Shown here: positions 22,740 through 33,168 of the stretch, in pieces
Layout of the letters: each line of letters begins with the position of its first letter
Position numbering within the stretch: the stretch's first letter is position 1
Assembly: GCF_026410505.1 (NCBI RefSeq)
Contig: NZ_JAPMIU010000001.1
Coordinates: forward strand, 310,001-374,000
Length of the DNA: 64,000 nucleotides
Direction of reading: 5' to 3'
Source: Frateuria hangzhouensis
GTDB taxonomy: Bacteria > Pseudomonadota > Gammaproteobacteria > Xanthomonadales > Rhodanobacteraceae
Translations under genes and position numbers: made by a program
Notes under the pieces: generated by a model
What the model was told of the DNA's origin: nothing
Seen by the model: the letters and a program-made list of their open reading frames with translations, nothing else
The model's database searches: none

Positions 22740-23192
22740 ATGCACAAGCTGATTCGCACGCTCGGTTCCGCCCTTTTGGTGCTCTCGCTGGCGGGCTGCG
22801 GACTGGTCTACGTTCCCAACGTGCAACAGGGCAATTTCCTCGACAAGAAAGACGTCGATCAGCTCAAGCCAGGCATGACCAAGCATCAGGTGCTGGTGCT
22901 GCTGGGCTCACCCTCGGTCCACACGCCTTTCAACCAGAACCGCTGGGATTACGTCTCCACCCAGCAGCACCGCGGCGGCGCGATCAAGATCCGCACCTTC
23001 ACGCTGACGTTCAACAACGACACGCTGGTGCGCACCGAGGGCGACTTCTTCGCGCAGGATCCGGAGCAGATGCTCAAGGACAGCGAGAAGTACCATGCCA
23101 CCTATCCGGTCGACGAAACCAAGGGCGACAAGGACATGACCGGCGATGACGACGCCAGCTCGCCGCCGCAGGGCGACAGCGGCACGCCCTGA
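22740..23192 (+). CDS. bamE: Outer membrane assembly lipoprotein BamE
   Basis: A 150-residue lipoprotein of the BAM complex, which folds beta-barrel proteins into the outer membrane. The signal peptide ends in the lipobox LAGC, with acylated Cys near residue 20. The SmpA/OmlA fold follows (VQQGNFLDKKDVDQLKPGMT, then LLGSP and NRWDYV). The acidic, serine-rich C-terminal tail (DDDASSPPQGDSGTP) is not conserved. A TATCAT box at 22702-22707 may be the -10 element. It converges on rnfH, ending three bases from it. Confidence 0.97.
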   Translation: MHKLIRTLGSALLVLSLAGCGLVYVPNVQQGNFLDKKDVDQLKPGMTKHQVLVLLGSPSVHTPFNQNRWDYVSTQQHRGGAIKIRTFTLTFNNDTLVRTEGDFFAQDPEQMLKDSEKYHATYPVDETKGDKDMTGDDDASSPPQGDSGTP

Positions 23193-23195
23193 CCG

Positions 23196-23459
23196 TCAGC
23201 GGGCGCGGCGACGCCGCGCCTCTTTCGGATCCAGCAACAGCGGCCGGTAGACCTCCACCCGGTCGCCATCGCGCAACGGTTGCCCGAGCGGTACGCGCCT
23301 GCCGAAGATGCCCAGCTGTTGCGGGTCGATCTGAACGTCCTCGCCAAGCTGCGCCGCCTCGATCGCATCGGCCACGGTCGCCCCATCGGCCAGCGCCACC
23401 CGCTTGAGCAGCATGCGCCGCGGCAGTGCCATCACGACCTCCACCACGATCTCAACCAT
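23196..23459 (-). CDS. rnfH: RnfH family (UPF0125) ubiquitin-like protein
   Basis: An 87-residue protein with the beta-grasp, ubiquitin-like fold of the RnfH/UPF0125 family (VADAIEAAQL, then GIFGRRVPLGQPLRDGDRVE). Its biochemical role is not established; it is usually encoded next to ratA. The start at 23459 overlaps the last eight bases of ratA. The C terminus is very basic (KEARRRRAR), as in homologues. Confidence 0.9.
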   Translation of the reverse strand: MVEIVVEVVMALPRRMLLKRVALADGATVADAIEAAQLGEDVQIDPQQLGIFGRRVPLGQPLRDGDRVEVYRPLLLDPKEARRRRAR

Positions 23460-23880
23460 ACGTGCGCTGAGCCTCGCGACCGAAGTCCTCGACCATTTTC
23501 GTCGCGAGTCCCTGAAAGCCCAGCTTGATGGCGCCGGCCCCCAGGCCCACGTAATCGAAATCCAGCGCAAAGGCGATCTTGCACCCCTGCTCGCCCAGCG
23601 CGACGAATTCCCACAGTCCGTCCAGGCTGCGGAACGGTCCCTCCACCAACTGCATGTGCAGGCGTTTCGGGGGCGCGGTGGTGTTGCGGGTGGTGAAGCT
23701 CTGTTTCAAGCCGGCGAACTTGAGATCCAGCCGCGCCACCAGCACATCCCCCTCGCGCTCGAGCACCCGCGCGCCGGCACACCAGGAGAAGCGCTTTGGG
23801 TATGCTTCGACATCGTTGACCAGATCGAACATTTGCGCCGGCGTGTAATTGACCAGGGCGCTTCGTCGGATTTCGATCAC
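23452..23880 (-). CDS. ratA: RatA-type START-domain protein (ribosome association toxin / CoQ10-binding family)
   Basis: A 142-residue SRPBCC (polyketide cyclase/START) protein. It begins [20 protein letters not shown] and has [14 protein letters not shown] and [14 protein letters not shown], characteristic of the RatA/PasT-COQ10 family. E. coli RatA is reported to block 70S formation; homologues are also linked to ubiquinone use, so the physiological role is uncertain. It overlaps rnfH and is divergent from smpB, with a perfect palindrome in the 70-base gap. Confidence 0.92.
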   Translation of the reverse strand: MIEIRRSALVNYTPAQMFDLVNDVEAYPKRFSWCAGARVLEREGDVLVARLDLKFAGLKQSFTTRNTTAPPKRLHMQLVEGPFRSLDGLWEFVALGEQGCKIAFALDFDYVGLGAGAIKLGFQGLATKMVEDFGREAQRTYG

Positions 23881-23902
23881 GGTAACCTCATTTTTTCACA
23901 CC

Positions 23903-23927
23903 GGGTGCGACAGCTTTCGTCGCACCC
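23903..23927. promoter_or_regulatory. Palindrome between ratA and smpB
   Basis: GGGTGCGAC and GTCGCACCC are exact reverse complements around a 7-base loop in the divergent intergenic region. It could be an operator or a leader hairpin. Confidence 0.4.
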
Positions 23928-23950
23928 GCAAAGGCGCAATTCTACCGGAC

Positions 23951-24442
23951 ATGGCAAAAGCGAAGGACAAGGACAAGCACGCCGGCGGCACCATCGCGCT
24001 CAACAAGCGCGCCCGCCACGAGTACCACATCGACGAACGCTACGAGGCGGGTATCGCCTTGCAGGGTTGGGAGTTGAAGGCGCTGCGCGCCGGACGGATC
24101 AACTTCGGCGACGGCTATGCGGTGGTGCTCAAGGGCGAAATCTTCCTGATCGGCACCTCCATTCCCCCGCTGATCAGCGCATCCACCCACGTGATCGCCG
24201 AGGACCGCCGCACCCGCAAGCTGCTGCTGCACAAGCAGGAGATCGACCAGCTCATCGGCGCGGTCGAGCGCAAGGGCTACACCCTGGTGCCTATCGCGAT
24301 GTACTGGAAGGGAAACAAGGTCAAGGTGGAGATCGGCTTGGCGCGTGGCAAGCAGGCGCACGACAAGCGCGACGCGGAAAAGGAGCGCGACTGGCAGCGC
24401 GAGAAGCAGCGCACCATGCGCGCGCACAACCGCGACGCCTGA
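23951..24442 (+). CDS. smpB: SsrA-binding protein SmpB
   Basis: A 163-residue tmRNA partner needed for trans-translation and ribosome rescue. The OB-fold core is clear ([20 protein letters not shown], then [11 protein letters not shown]), and the basic C-terminal tail ([20 protein letters not shown]) enters the decoding centre. The ATG at 23951 gives [13 protein letters not shown], close to other family members. It lies 89 bases upstream of the tmRNA gene. Confidence 0.98.
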   Translation: MAKAKDKDKHAGGTIALNKRARHEYHIDERYEAGIALQGWELKALRAGRINFGDGYAVVLKGEIFLIGTSIPPLISASTHVIAEDRRTRKLLLHKQEIDQLIGAVERKGYTLVPIAMYWKGNKVKVEIGLARGKQAHDKRDAEKERDWQREKQRTMRAHNRDA

Positions 24443-24470
24443 ACGGCGGCCGGCGAGCGCGACGTGTGCA

Positions 24471-24500
24471 TTGAAGTGCGCTCGCCCGGCCCCATATACT
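24471..24500 (+). promoter_or_regulatory. Promoter of ssrA
   Basis: TTGAAG (24471-24476), an 18-base spacer, then TATACT (24495-24500). It predicts a short 5' precursor before mature tmRNA at 24532. Confidence 0.6.
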
Positions 24501-24531
24501 TGTTCGACTGACCAGCTCGTACGTTTTCCCC

Positions 24532-24885
<354 letters not shown>

Positions 24886-24892
24886 CCGAAAG

Positions 24893-24922
24893 AAAAACCA
24901 GCCCACGAGGCTGGTTTTTTTT
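24893..24922 (+). terminator. Intrinsic terminator of ssrA
   Basis: AAACCAGCC and GGCTGGTTT form a 9-bp stem with a 5-base loop, ending in a run of eight T. Confidence 0.95.
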
Positions 24923-24923
24923 G

Positions 24924-25260
24924 TCCGATGCCAAACGCCCGCCTCGACCGGGACGAGGGCCGCGATGCGTAAAGAAGCCGAGCGCCGGACCACCTTCGCA
25001 TTCGGCCGACCGGGCAGCAAACCATAGCTTTCCCAGGCGAGCGTTACTAACCCGTTGGATCCACCGAGCGATTCGCACGAAGCTTTTGCGAGACGGGTAC
25101 ATCCGATGGGTGCTTGAACCGCATCCCCTGAACGAATGCATAACGGTCACGACTCCGCGCGCAGAGTTCCGCGATGCCGATATCGTTGGGGGCACCAGGC
25201 ACGCATCCACGCGTGACCGGGGACGCACGGCTACGCCAGGATCATCGGGGAGGAACATCC
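24924..25260. other. 337-base non-coding stretch between ssrA and the TolB-like gene
   Basis: No gene, repeat-family copy, integrase remnant or duplicate of the tmRNA 3' end was recognised. Only the ribosome-binding site GGGGAGGAA just before 25261 is identifiable. Confidence 0.5.
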
Positions 25261-26379
25261 ATGAACATGTGCAGGTCTGCCGCTCCGTTTTGTGCCCTTC
25301 TGCTTACTTCCTTGTGCTTCCCACCCGTCGGTCACGCTGCCGCGAGCCAGCGTTCGGTTCAACATTCGAGCGAATCCATTTTGTTCACTCGATCTGTTGA
25401 GCATGCTGATCGGTTCGATCCGCACGAAGGCAGCGGATTGTTCCGGGTCAACCCGAACAACGGAAAGGTAATTCAGCTCACGCCAGTGGTGCTGGACCTC
25501 TACAACCGGGAAGGGAGCTGGTCGCCCCGCGGGGGCAGCATCGCTTACGTCCACTTCACCGCAGCCACCCGCGACCGGGCACAGATCTTCGTGATGGATC
25601 GGCAGGGCAATTCCCGGCGCATCACCCGGGGAGCGGGGTCTCACGAAGCACCGGCATGGGGGCCAGGCGCCAGGATCGCGTACATCACCGATTTCGGTAA
25701 CCAGAAGTGCGTTTCACTGGTGCATTCGGATGGCAGCAACCAGCGCCAGCTGTTCTGCCCATCTCGCGCGTGGCAGATCGCCAGGCTCAAGTGGTCGCAA
25801 GACGGCAAGAACATCTATGTCGAGGTCGGACATGAAACAGCCCCCTTCAACTGGCATTCCAATATCTGGCGAATCAATGTGGCGACGAACCTGGTGACCA
25901 AACTGTTCAGTTTCGACTCTTACTGGAGAGGGTTTGTCGAAATCTCGGACGATGGCAGCCGCGCGATCTACACGGACGCCGGCCCGGAAGACACTGCGAT
26001 GCTCGCCGACCTTGTTACGGGCGACACGAAGATTCTCCAGGGCGATATCCACGGCGCGGTGTTTTCCCACGATGGCCGCCACATAGCGTTCAGCCGATTC
26101 GAAGCCGCCAACGGCGCGATCTATCTGTCTCCCTTTGTCATGAATGCGGACGGCACGAACCAGCATCGGGTTATCGACACTCCCATACCGAGGGCGTCGT
26201 ACACCGTGATCGCATGGTCAAAAGACAATTGCCACATCCTGGTGGATCCCCATCTGGACCAACAGGACGAGGAAGGCAACAATGCAGGCGCGCGCGTCTG
26301 GATCATCGACGTCGCAAGCCACGCAGTGGCCAAGATCGCCCGCGGCACGCCGAACGCCGGAAGTTGGTACGAACCGTAG
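25261..26379 (+). CDS. Secreted TolB-like (PD40) beta-propeller protein
   Basis: A 372-residue protein with an N-terminal signal peptide (MNMCRSAAPFCALLLTSLCF, cleavage likely after GHAAA). About six WD40-like PD40 blades follow, recognisable by repeated motifs such as WSPRGGSIAYV, WGPGARIAYITD, WSQDGKNIYVEV and FSHDGRHIAFSRF. It is not TolB itself: there is no tol-pal neighbourhood. The start is fixed by GGAGG seven bases upstream. Its base composition looks less G+C-rich than its neighbours, and it sits alone downstream of ssrA, a common integration site. Probably a periplasmic or exported accessory protein of unknown function. Confidence 0.8.
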   Translation: MNMCRSAAPFCALLLTSLCFPPVGHAAASQRSVQHSSESILFTRSVEHADRFDPHEGSGLFRVNPNNGKVIQLTPVVLDLYNREGSWSPRGGSIAYVHFTAATRDRAQIFVMDRQGNSRRITRGAGSHEAPAWGPGARIAYITDFGNQKCVSLVHSDGSNQRQLFCPSRAWQIARLKWSQDGKNIYVEVGHETAPFNWHSNIWRINVATNLVTKLFSFDSYWRGFVEISDDGSRAIYTDAGPEDTAMLADLVTGDTKILQGDIHGAVFSHDGRHIAFSRFEAANGAIYLSPFVMNADGTNQHRVIDTPIPRASYTVIAWSKDNCHILVDPHLDQQDEEGNNAGARVWIIDVASHAVAKIARGTPNAGSWYEP

Positions 26380-26493
26380 AAGCGTGCCGGCGAGGAACAC
26401 ACGAGCCGAGGCGGCCTGAATCATGCGCGGCACTCGGCACCCGGCACTTGGACCGCTCGCCCAGGACCATCACCGCCAGGCCAAACTCCCTGC

Positions 26494-26519
26494 ACCACTT
26501 GTGGGCGATGCCCCCATCG
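26494..26519. repeat. Degenerate family B repeat unit
   Basis: ACCACTTGTGGGCGATGCCC matches the family B core but lacks its outer arms. It lies between the TolB-like gene and gyrA. Confidence 0.4.
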
Positions 26520-26617
26520 TCCACAAGCGTGCTTCCACGACTCCCACACGTCATGCATCGGAACGGAATCGTGGTGGTCAAGGCACTGTTGCATCTGCCC
26601 GGAGGGGTCCCAGGAGA

Positions 26618-26642
26618 AAGCCCCGGCAAGGCCGGGGCTTTC
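26618..26642 (-). terminator. Terminator of gyrA (bidirectional)
   Basis: AAAGCCCCGGC and GCCGGGGCTTT form an 11-bp stem around three bases, 19 bases past the gyrA stop. It may also stop the convergent TolB-like gene transcript. Confidence 0.85.
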
Positions 26643-26661
26643 TTCATCCTGCGTCGCAGGA

Positions 26662-29298
26662 TCAGCTCTCTTGCGTGCCCTCTTCCGTCGGTGCGGCGGC
26701 TTCCGCGATGGGGCCTTCCGGCGCCGGGCCTTCCGGCGTCACGCCCTCGGCCGCTTCGGCGTCGTCGCCGTTGCTTTCCTCCGCTTCCAGCCGCACCACG
26801 CTGACCAGGCTTTCATCGGACGGCAGGCGGATCAGGGTGACGCCCTGAGTGTTGCGCCCCAACTGGGAGATTTCGCCGACGCGCGTACGCACCAGCGTGC
26901 CCTGGTTGGAGATCAGCATCACCTCGTGCTCCTCGGTGACCTGCACTGCGGCTACCAGCGGGCCGTTGCGTTCGGAGCACTGGATGCCGATCACGCCCTG
27001 CGTGCCGCGGCCCTTCTTGGTGAACTCCTCCAGCGGCGTGCGCTTGCCGTAGCCGTGTTCGGTGGCGGTGAGGACGTCACCGTCGGCGGCGACGATCAGC
27101 GACACCACGTGGGCGTCCTCCGCCAGGCGCATGCCACGCACGCCGGTGGCGGTGCGCCCCATCGAGCGCACGGTGTTCTCGTCGAAGCGGTTGACCTTGC
27201 CATTGGAGGCAAACAGCAGGATGTCGCTATTGCCGTTGGTGATGGCCACGTCGACCAGCGCATCGCCCTCGTCCAGGTTGATCGCGATCTTGCCGCGCTG
27301 GAGCTGGAAGGCGAACTCGGTCAGCGGCGTCTTCTTCACCGTGCCGCTGCGGGTGGCGAAAAACACGTAGCACTCGGGGCTGTATTCGCGGATCGGCAGT
27401 ACCGCCTGCACCTTCTCGCCCTCGGCCAGCGGCAGCAGGTTGACGATCGGTTTGCCGCGCGCGCCCGGGCCGGCCTCGGGCATCTGGTAGACCTTGAGCC
27501 AGTAGACCCGGCCGGTGCTGGTGAAGGTCAGCAGCGTGTCGTGGGTGTTGACCACCCACAGCTGCTCGACGACATCCTCGTCCTTCAGCGCCGAGGCCGA
27601 GCGTCCCTTGCCGCCGCGCCGCTGCGAGCGATACGTGCTGGCAGGCTGGCGCTTGACGTAGCCGGTATGCGACAACGTGACGACCATGTCTTCCGGCGCG
27701 ATCAGGTCGAGGACGTTCAGGTCTTCCTGCGAATGCTGGATCTCGGTGCGGCGTGCGTCGCCGAACTCGGCCTTGACCGCTTCCAGCTCCTCGCGGATCA
27801 GCTTGAGCAGCACTTCCGGGTTCTCGAGGATCTCGATCAGGCCGCGGATGGTTTCCAGGATCTGGCGATACTCGTCCGACAGCTTTTCCTGCTCCAGCCC
27901 GGTCAGGCGATGCAGTCGCATGGCCAGGATTTCCTGCGCCTGCACCTCGGAAAGCTGGTAGCCGTCGGTCTTCAGGCCGTCGCGCGGGTCCATGTCTTCC
28001 GGCCGCGAGGCACCGGCGCCGGCGGCGGAAAGCAACGCACCGACCATGCCTGGCTGCCACTTGCGCGCCAGCATGCGTTCGCGCGCCTCGGCCGGCGAGG
28101 CGGAGCTGCGGATCAGCTCGATCATCTCGTCGATGTTGGCCAGCGCGACGGTGAGACCTTCGAGGATATGCGCGCGGGCGCGCGCCTTGCGCAGCTCGAA
28201 GATCGTGCGACGGGTCACCACTTCGCGGCGGTGGCGGATGAAGGCCTCGAGGATTTCCTTGAGGTTGAGCAGGCGCGGCTGGCCGTCCAGCAGCGCCACC
28301 ATGTTGATGCCGAAGGTGACCTGCAACTGGGTCTGCAGGAACAGGTTGTTGAGCACCACGTCGCCCATGGCGTCGCGGCGCACCTCGATCACGATGCGCA
28401 TGCCGTCCTTGTCGGACTCGTCGCGCAACTCGCTGATGCCCTCGAGCTTCTTTTCCTTGACCAGCTCGGCGATCTTCTCGATCAGCCGCGCCTTGTTCAC
28501 CTGGTACGGCAGTTCGTGGACCAGGATCGTTTCGCGGCCGTTGGCTTCGGTCTCGATCTCGGCGCGCGCGCGCACCAGGATGCGGCCGCGGCCAGTGCGA
28601 TATGCCTCGACGATGCCGGCGGCGCCGTTGATGATGCCCGCGGTCGGAAAGTCGGGGCCGGGGATGTGCTGCATCAGATCATCGATCGACAGCGAGGGCT
28701 CGTCGATCAACGCGATGGTACCGGCGATCACCTCGTTGAGGTTGTGCGGCGGCACGTTGGTGGCCATGCCCACGGCGATGCCGGCCGAACCGTTGATCAG
28801 CAGCGTCGGCACGCGGGTGGGCAACACCAGCGGCTCGCTCTCGCTCTCATCGTAGTTGGGGCCGAAGTCGACGGTTTCCTTGTCGATGTCGGCCAGCAGC
28901 TCGTGCGTGAGGCGCGACATGCGCACTTCGGTGTAACGCATCGCCGCGGCGTTGTCGCCATCGACCGAACCGAAGTTGCCCTGGCCGTCGACCAGCATGT
29001 AGCGCAGCGAGAAGGGCTGGGCCATGCGCACGATCGCGTCGTAGACGGAAGCATCGCCATGCGGATGGTATTTACCAATGACGTCACCGACCACGCGGGC
29101 CGATTTCTTGTAGGGCTTGTTCCAGACATTGCCCAGTTCGTTCATCGCGTAGAGCACGCGACGATGCACGGGCTTCAGGCCGTCGCGCACATCCGGAAGG
29201 GCGCGTCCCACGATCACGCTCATGGCGTAATCGAGGTAGCTCTGGCGCATCTCGTCTTCGATATTGACGCGGATGACTTCTTTGGCGAGTTCTGCCAT
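26662..29298 (-). CDS. gyrA: DNA gyrase subunit A
   Basis: An 878-residue breakage-reunion subunit of gyrase. The N-terminal domain carries the catalytic tyrosine in [12 protein letters not shown], and the C-terminal part shows pinwheel beta-propeller repeats with the GyrA box [11 protein letters not shown]. In the quinolone-resistance region [12 protein letters not shown], the residue equivalent to E. coli Ser83 is alanine, while Asp87 is kept. The C terminus has an acidic alanine/glutamate-rich tail. The ATG at 29298 ([17 protein letters not shown]) is preferred over the TTG one codon upstream. Confidence 0.98.
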   Translation of the reverse strand: MAELAKEVIRVNIEDEMRQSYLDYAMSVIVGRALPDVRDGLKPVHRRVLYAMNELGNVWNKPYKKSARVVGDVIGKYHPHGDASVYDAIVRMAQPFSLRYMLVDGQGNFGSVDGDNAAAMRYTEVRMSRLTHELLADIDKETVDFGPNYDESESEPLVLPTRVPTLLINGSAGIAVGMATNVPPHNLNEVIAGTIALIDEPSLSIDDLMQHIPGPDFPTAGIINGAAGIVEAYRTGRGRILVRARAEIETEANGRETILVHELPYQVNKARLIEKIAELVKEKKLEGISELRDESDKDGMRIVIEVRRDAMGDVVLNNLFLQTQLQVTFGINMVALLDGQPRLLNLKEILEAFIRHRREVVTRRTIFELRKARARAHILEGLTVALANIDEMIELIRSSASPAEARERMLARKWQPGMVGALLSAAGAGASRPEDMDPRDGLKTDGYQLSEVQAQEILAMRLHRLTGLEQEKLSDEYRQILETIRGLIEILENPEVLLKLIREELEAVKAEFGDARRTEIQHSQEDLNVLDLIAPEDMVVTLSHTGYVKRQPASTYRSQRRGGKGRSASALKDEDVVEQLWVVNTHDTLLTFTSTGRVYWLKVYQMPEAGPGARGKPIVNLLPLAEGEKVQAVLPIREYSPECYVFFATRSGTVKKTPLTEFAFQLQRGKIAINLDEGDALVDVAITNGNSDILLFASNGKVNRFDENTVRSMGRTATGVRGMRLAEDAHVVSLIVAADGDVLTATEHGYGKRTPLEEFTKKGRGTQGVIGIQCSERNGPLVAAVQVTEEHEVMLISNQGTLVRTRVGEISQLGRNTQGVTLIRLPSDESLVSVVRLEAEESNGDDAEAAEGVTPEGPAPEGPIAEAAAPTEEGTQES

Positions 29299-29325
29299 CA
29301 ATCGGCTTCCCAGTGGCTTCCATGG

Positions 29326-29374
29326 AACAAAAAGGCCGCGCAGACGGACGCTTCATGCGCGCGGCTGCGCGGCC
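29326..29374 (-). terminator. Intrinsic terminator/attenuator in the gyrA leader
   Basis: On the minus strand GGCCGCGCAG and CTGCGCGGCC form a 10-bp perfect stem (arms 29365-29374 and 29334-29343) followed by TTTTTG. It lies between the -10 box at 29391 and the gyrA start at 29298, so it should stop or pause most gyrA transcripts unless overridden. Confidence 0.75.
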
Positions 29375-29390
29375 CTCAAGCAATCGTGAA

Positions 29391-29399
29391 ATTGTATCA
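29391..29399 (-). promoter_or_regulatory. Extended -10 promoter of gyrA
   Basis: Minus strand TGATACAAT, an extended -10 (TGnTACAAT) with no convincing -35 element. Confidence 0.55.
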
Positions 29400-29445
29400 C
29401 GAATGCGCCCGGAAAGCCCTTATTTTAGCGTTTCAAATCAATAAG

Positions 29446-29852
29446 TTAGGCGGTCGGTTTTGGACGCCGGAAAAGCACGCCGCGCGCGGTCGAAAAATTG
29501 ACCAGCGCGGCCACCGCCGAACCGGCCGCCACAGCCAGCGCCGGCCATCGCTGCAATGGCTCGAAGGCCAGCAGCAGCGACGCATAGATTGCGTAGTTCA
29601 CACAGGCACCCACGCCCATCAGGGCCAGCCAGTGCAACCATTCGATGGCCACCGGGCGGCCGCTGGCGCGATGGGCGAAGGTGTGCCGGCGGTTCCAGCC
29701 CCAGGTCACCGTGGCCGCCAACAGGAACGACAGCACCCGCGCAAGGTACGGATTCCAGCCACCCCAGGCGACCAGCGCCTGTACCGTGCCGGCGTCGACG
29801 ATGAGACCGAGGACGCCGCCGATGGCGAACAACCCGGCCTCGCGGCGCAGCC

Positions 29853-29856
<4 letters not shown>
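29446..29856 (-). CDS. GtrA-like membrane protein
   Basis: A 136-residue protein with four predicted membrane helices ([60 protein letters not shown]) and the family motif WNRRHTF. GtrA-like proteins are thought to help flip or supply lipid-linked sugars for surface polysaccharides. The GTG start at 29856 overlaps the mtnA stop as GTGA, indicating translational coupling. No glycosyltransferase partner is nearby, so the substrate is unknown. Confidence 0.85.
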
Positions 29857-30881
<1,025 letters not shown>

Positions 30882-30942
30882 GAGCGCATTTGCGGAGCGG
30901 AGAAGACGGGAAAGCCTAGCATGCGCACCGTCGCCGCCTCCC

Positions 30943-30990
30943 CTTGTAGGAGCCCACTTGTGAGCCCCTACAAAAGGCGTTGCCCTCAGC
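30943..30990. repeat. REP-like repeat, family B, compact copy
   Basis: GTAGGAGCCCACTTGTGAG followed by CCCCTACAAAAGGCG: outer GTAGG/CCTAC arms around the ACTTGTG core. It lies between phaC and mtnA and touches the phaC stop. Confidence 0.65.
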
Positions 30991-32056
30991 CGTCGTGCTC
31001 GCGCAGCCAGCGGTGAATGGCAGGGGGCACTTCGCGCTGCGCGCGTCCGGATACGTAGATGCCGATGTGGCCCCCCTTGAAGGCCAGCTCGGTGTAATCC
31101 TCGCTGCCGATATGGTGGCCGAGAGCACGCGAGGCGTCGGGCGGGACCAGGTGGTCCTGTTCCGCGTAGATATTGAGCACCGGTTGGGTGATGCGCGCCA
31201 GATCCACCGACTTGCCGCCGATGGTGAGACCGCCCTTGACCAGCTTGTTGGCCTGGAAAAAGAACTTGACGAACTCGCGGAAAGCCTCGCCGGCCTGGTC
31301 GGGCGAATCGAAGATCCAGCGCTCCATGCGCAGGAAGTTTTCGAGCTCCTTCGGGTTGTCCAGGATGCCGACCAGATTGACGTATTTCTGCTGCAGCAGC
31401 CGCACCGGCTTGAGCGTCAGGTAGACCCAGTTCATCAGTGCGGCGGGAATGTTGCCCAGGGTGTCGACGAATAGGTCCACGTCGATGTCGCGCGCCCAGT
31501 GCGAAAGCATGTTGTCCGGCGTGTGGTAGTCCACCGGCGTGACCATGGTGACCAGGTTGCGCACCCTGGCCGGATGCAGCGCGGCGTAGCACAACGAGAA
31601 CGCACCGCCCTGGCAGATGCCGAGCAGGTCGATCGCCTCAACGCCGGCCTGCGCGCGCACGACGTCCACACAGCGGTCGAGGTAGCCGTCGATGTAGTCC
31701 TCCAGCGTGAGCCAGCGATCGGCGCCGTCCGGGTAGCCCCAGTCGATCAGGTAGACGTCCTCGCCCTGCGCGAGCAGGTTGCGCACCAGTGACCGGTCGG
31801 TCTGCAGGTCGGTCATCCAGACCGTGTTGACCAGGGCGTAGACGATCAACAGTGGCGTGTTCGAAGTCGGTTCGCGCTCGCCGCGCATGCGCCAGAGGGT
31901 GAGCTTGTCCTCGCGGTAAACCAGCTCGCGCGGGGTATCGGCGTACGTCGGCTCCGCCAGGCCGCGCAGGCTCGCGGCGCCGGCTGCCAGCTTGCGCTGG
32001 AAGGCGGTGATTTCCTCGAGGATCCGGGCGGGATCCAGCGTTCCTGGCATATGCAT
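30986..32056 (-). CDS. phaC: Class III poly(3-hydroxyalkanoate) synthase, subunit PhaC
   Basis: A 356-residue alpha/beta-hydrolase-fold polymerase that builds PHA from hydroxyacyl-CoA. The lipase-like box GICQGG holds the catalytic cysteine, with the partner aspartate in EQDHLVPP and the histidine in [10 protein letters not shown]. The length of about 355 residues and the adjacent PhaE define class III rather than class I (about 590 residues). The start ATG at 32056 follows GAGG at a good distance and lies eight bases after the phaE stop, so the two are co-translated. PhaC and PhaE form the active complex at granules. Confidence 0.95.
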   Translation of the reverse strand: MHMPGTLDPARILEEITAFQRKLAAGAASLRGLAEPTYADTPRELVYREDKLTLWRMRGEREPTSNTPLLIVYALVNTVWMTDLQTDRSLVRNLLAQGEDVYLIDWGYPDGADRWLTLEDYIDGYLDRCVDVVRAQAGVEAIDLLGICQGGAFSLCYAALHPARVRNLVTMVTPVDYHTPDNMLSHWARDIDVDLFVDTLGNIPAALMNWVYLTLKPVRLLQQKYVNLVGILDNPKELENFLRMERWIFDSPDQAGEAFREFVKFFFQANKLVKGGLTIGGKSVDLARITQPVLNIYAEQDHLVPPDASRALGHHIGSEDYTELAFKGGHIGIYVSGRAQREVPPAIHRWLREHDG

Positions 32057-32064
32057 GCTCGGCC

Positions 32065-32910
32065 TCAGCGCGGCTTGCGCGATGCGCGGCGGGTGCCGGC
32101 CTTGGCGGCCGGTTTCGTCTTGGGGCGCGTGGACGGCCTGGCGGCGGCGGTAGCGCGTTTGGCGGCTTTTGTGACTTTGTCCGCGTCCGTTGACGGCGCA
32201 CCAGCCGCGGCCCGCATGCGCCGCAGTTCGCGTCGAAGCTCCTGCAACCGTTGGCCCAGCGTGTCCACCTCACTACGCGTGGGCAGGCCCATCTCGCGGC
32301 ACCATTGCTCGATCTGCTGTTGCTGCAGCTGGCGTACGCGCATCTGCGTGTTGGCCTGCGCGGCATAGACCTCGCGGAATTCGTCGGACAATGCGATCTC
32401 GGCGTAGGCCTCTTCCACCGCATCCACCCACAGGTCGTACATGGCCTTGAGCGAATCGATCTGGAGGCCAGGCTCGGCCAGTTGGCGCTGTGCCCGTGCC
32501 ATGCCTTCGGCCTGCGCGCGCCCGACCAACTGCTGGTAGCGGGCGTTTGCCTGCTGGTGGTCGAGCAGCGCACGCATGAGCGCCTGCTGCTGAGCCTGCT
32601 GTTCGCGGGTGTAACCGAAGGCGGGCGTGTCGAGCAGTCCGCGCGAGGCGTCGAGCCCGGCCGGTGGCGCTCCCATGGCAGGCATGGCCCAGCCGGTGAA
32701 CGGAGGGACCGGCGGGGGAACCTGGGTGCCCTGCCCGGTCATCGTGGCGGTTGCCTGCTGCATCCACTCGAGATAGCCCTTGAGGCCGTCCATGCCCGGT
32801 ACGGCCTCGGCGGCGGGCGTCACAGCAGAGCCGGGCCACTTGTGGGCCCAGGCCTCCCATACCTGGCGGCCCAGGGTTTCGAAGTCCGTAGCGGGGTTCT
32901 GCGCGGTCAC
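32065..32910 (-). CDS. phaE: Class III poly(3-hydroxyalkanoate) synthase, subunit PhaE
   Basis: A 281-residue partner of PhaC. It starts with GTG at 32910 (MTAQNPATDFETLGRQVWEA). It contains the PhaE central region (DLWVDAVEEAYAEIALSDEF), a glutamine-rich helical segment (RVRQLQQQQIEQW) and a strongly basic lysine/arginine/alanine tail resembling histone-like or phasin-type tails that contact DNA. No phaA, phaB, phaP or phaZ is in the window, so monomer supply must be encoded elsewhere. Confidence 0.93.
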   Translation of the reverse strand: MTAQNPATDFETLGRQVWEAWAHKWPGSAVTPAAEAVPGMDGLKGYLEWMQQATATMTGQGTQVPPPVPPFTGWAMPAMGAPPAGLDASRGLLDTPAFGYTREQQAQQQALMRALLDHQQANARYQQLVGRAQAEGMARAQRQLAEPGLQIDSLKAMYDLWVDAVEEAYAEIALSDEFREVYAAQANTQMRVRQLQQQQIEQWCREMGLPTRSEVDTLGQRLQELRRELRRMRAAAGAPSTDADKVTKAAKRATAAARPSTRPKTKPAAKAGTRRASRKPR

Positions 32911-33000
32911 GGGCGTGCCTTGCGGGGGATCGCGTGGATCGTAGCAAAACGGTCAGGCGCGCACCTTCGCACGTGGCAAGGAATGGCCGTCGACAGCCTG

Positions 33001-33077
33001 CCCTTGCAGGCGCCCACTTGTGGGCGATGCTCTTCGTCGCGTGGGTTGAAGAGCATCGCCCACAAGCGGGCTCTACA
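33001..33077. repeat. REP-like palindromic repeat, family B, paired copy
   Basis: CGCCCACTTGTGGGCGATGC and the inverted GCATCGCCCACAAGCGGGCT flank 27 bases, with CTCTTC/GAAGAG extending the pairing. It lies between phaE and the pnp terminator. Confidence 0.8.
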
Positions 33078-33097
33078 GAGATGACGCCGTGCGTGAG

Positions 33098-33127
33098 CAT
33101 AAAAAAAGCGGGCCGATGGCCCGCTTT
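33098..33127 (-). terminator. Terminator of pnp
   Basis: AAAGCGGGCC and GGCCCGCTTT form a 10-bp stem around three bases, followed on the minus strand by a T run of seven. Confidence 0.92.
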
Positions 33128-33168
33128 TCTTTTTCATTGGAACGGATGCTCAGTCGCGCATCGGGCGA

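Noticed and set aside
32820-32860. GGGCCACTTGTGGGCCC, similar to family B repeats
   Set aside because: It lies within the phaE coding region and lacks the GATGC flank; the likeness is probably fortuitous.
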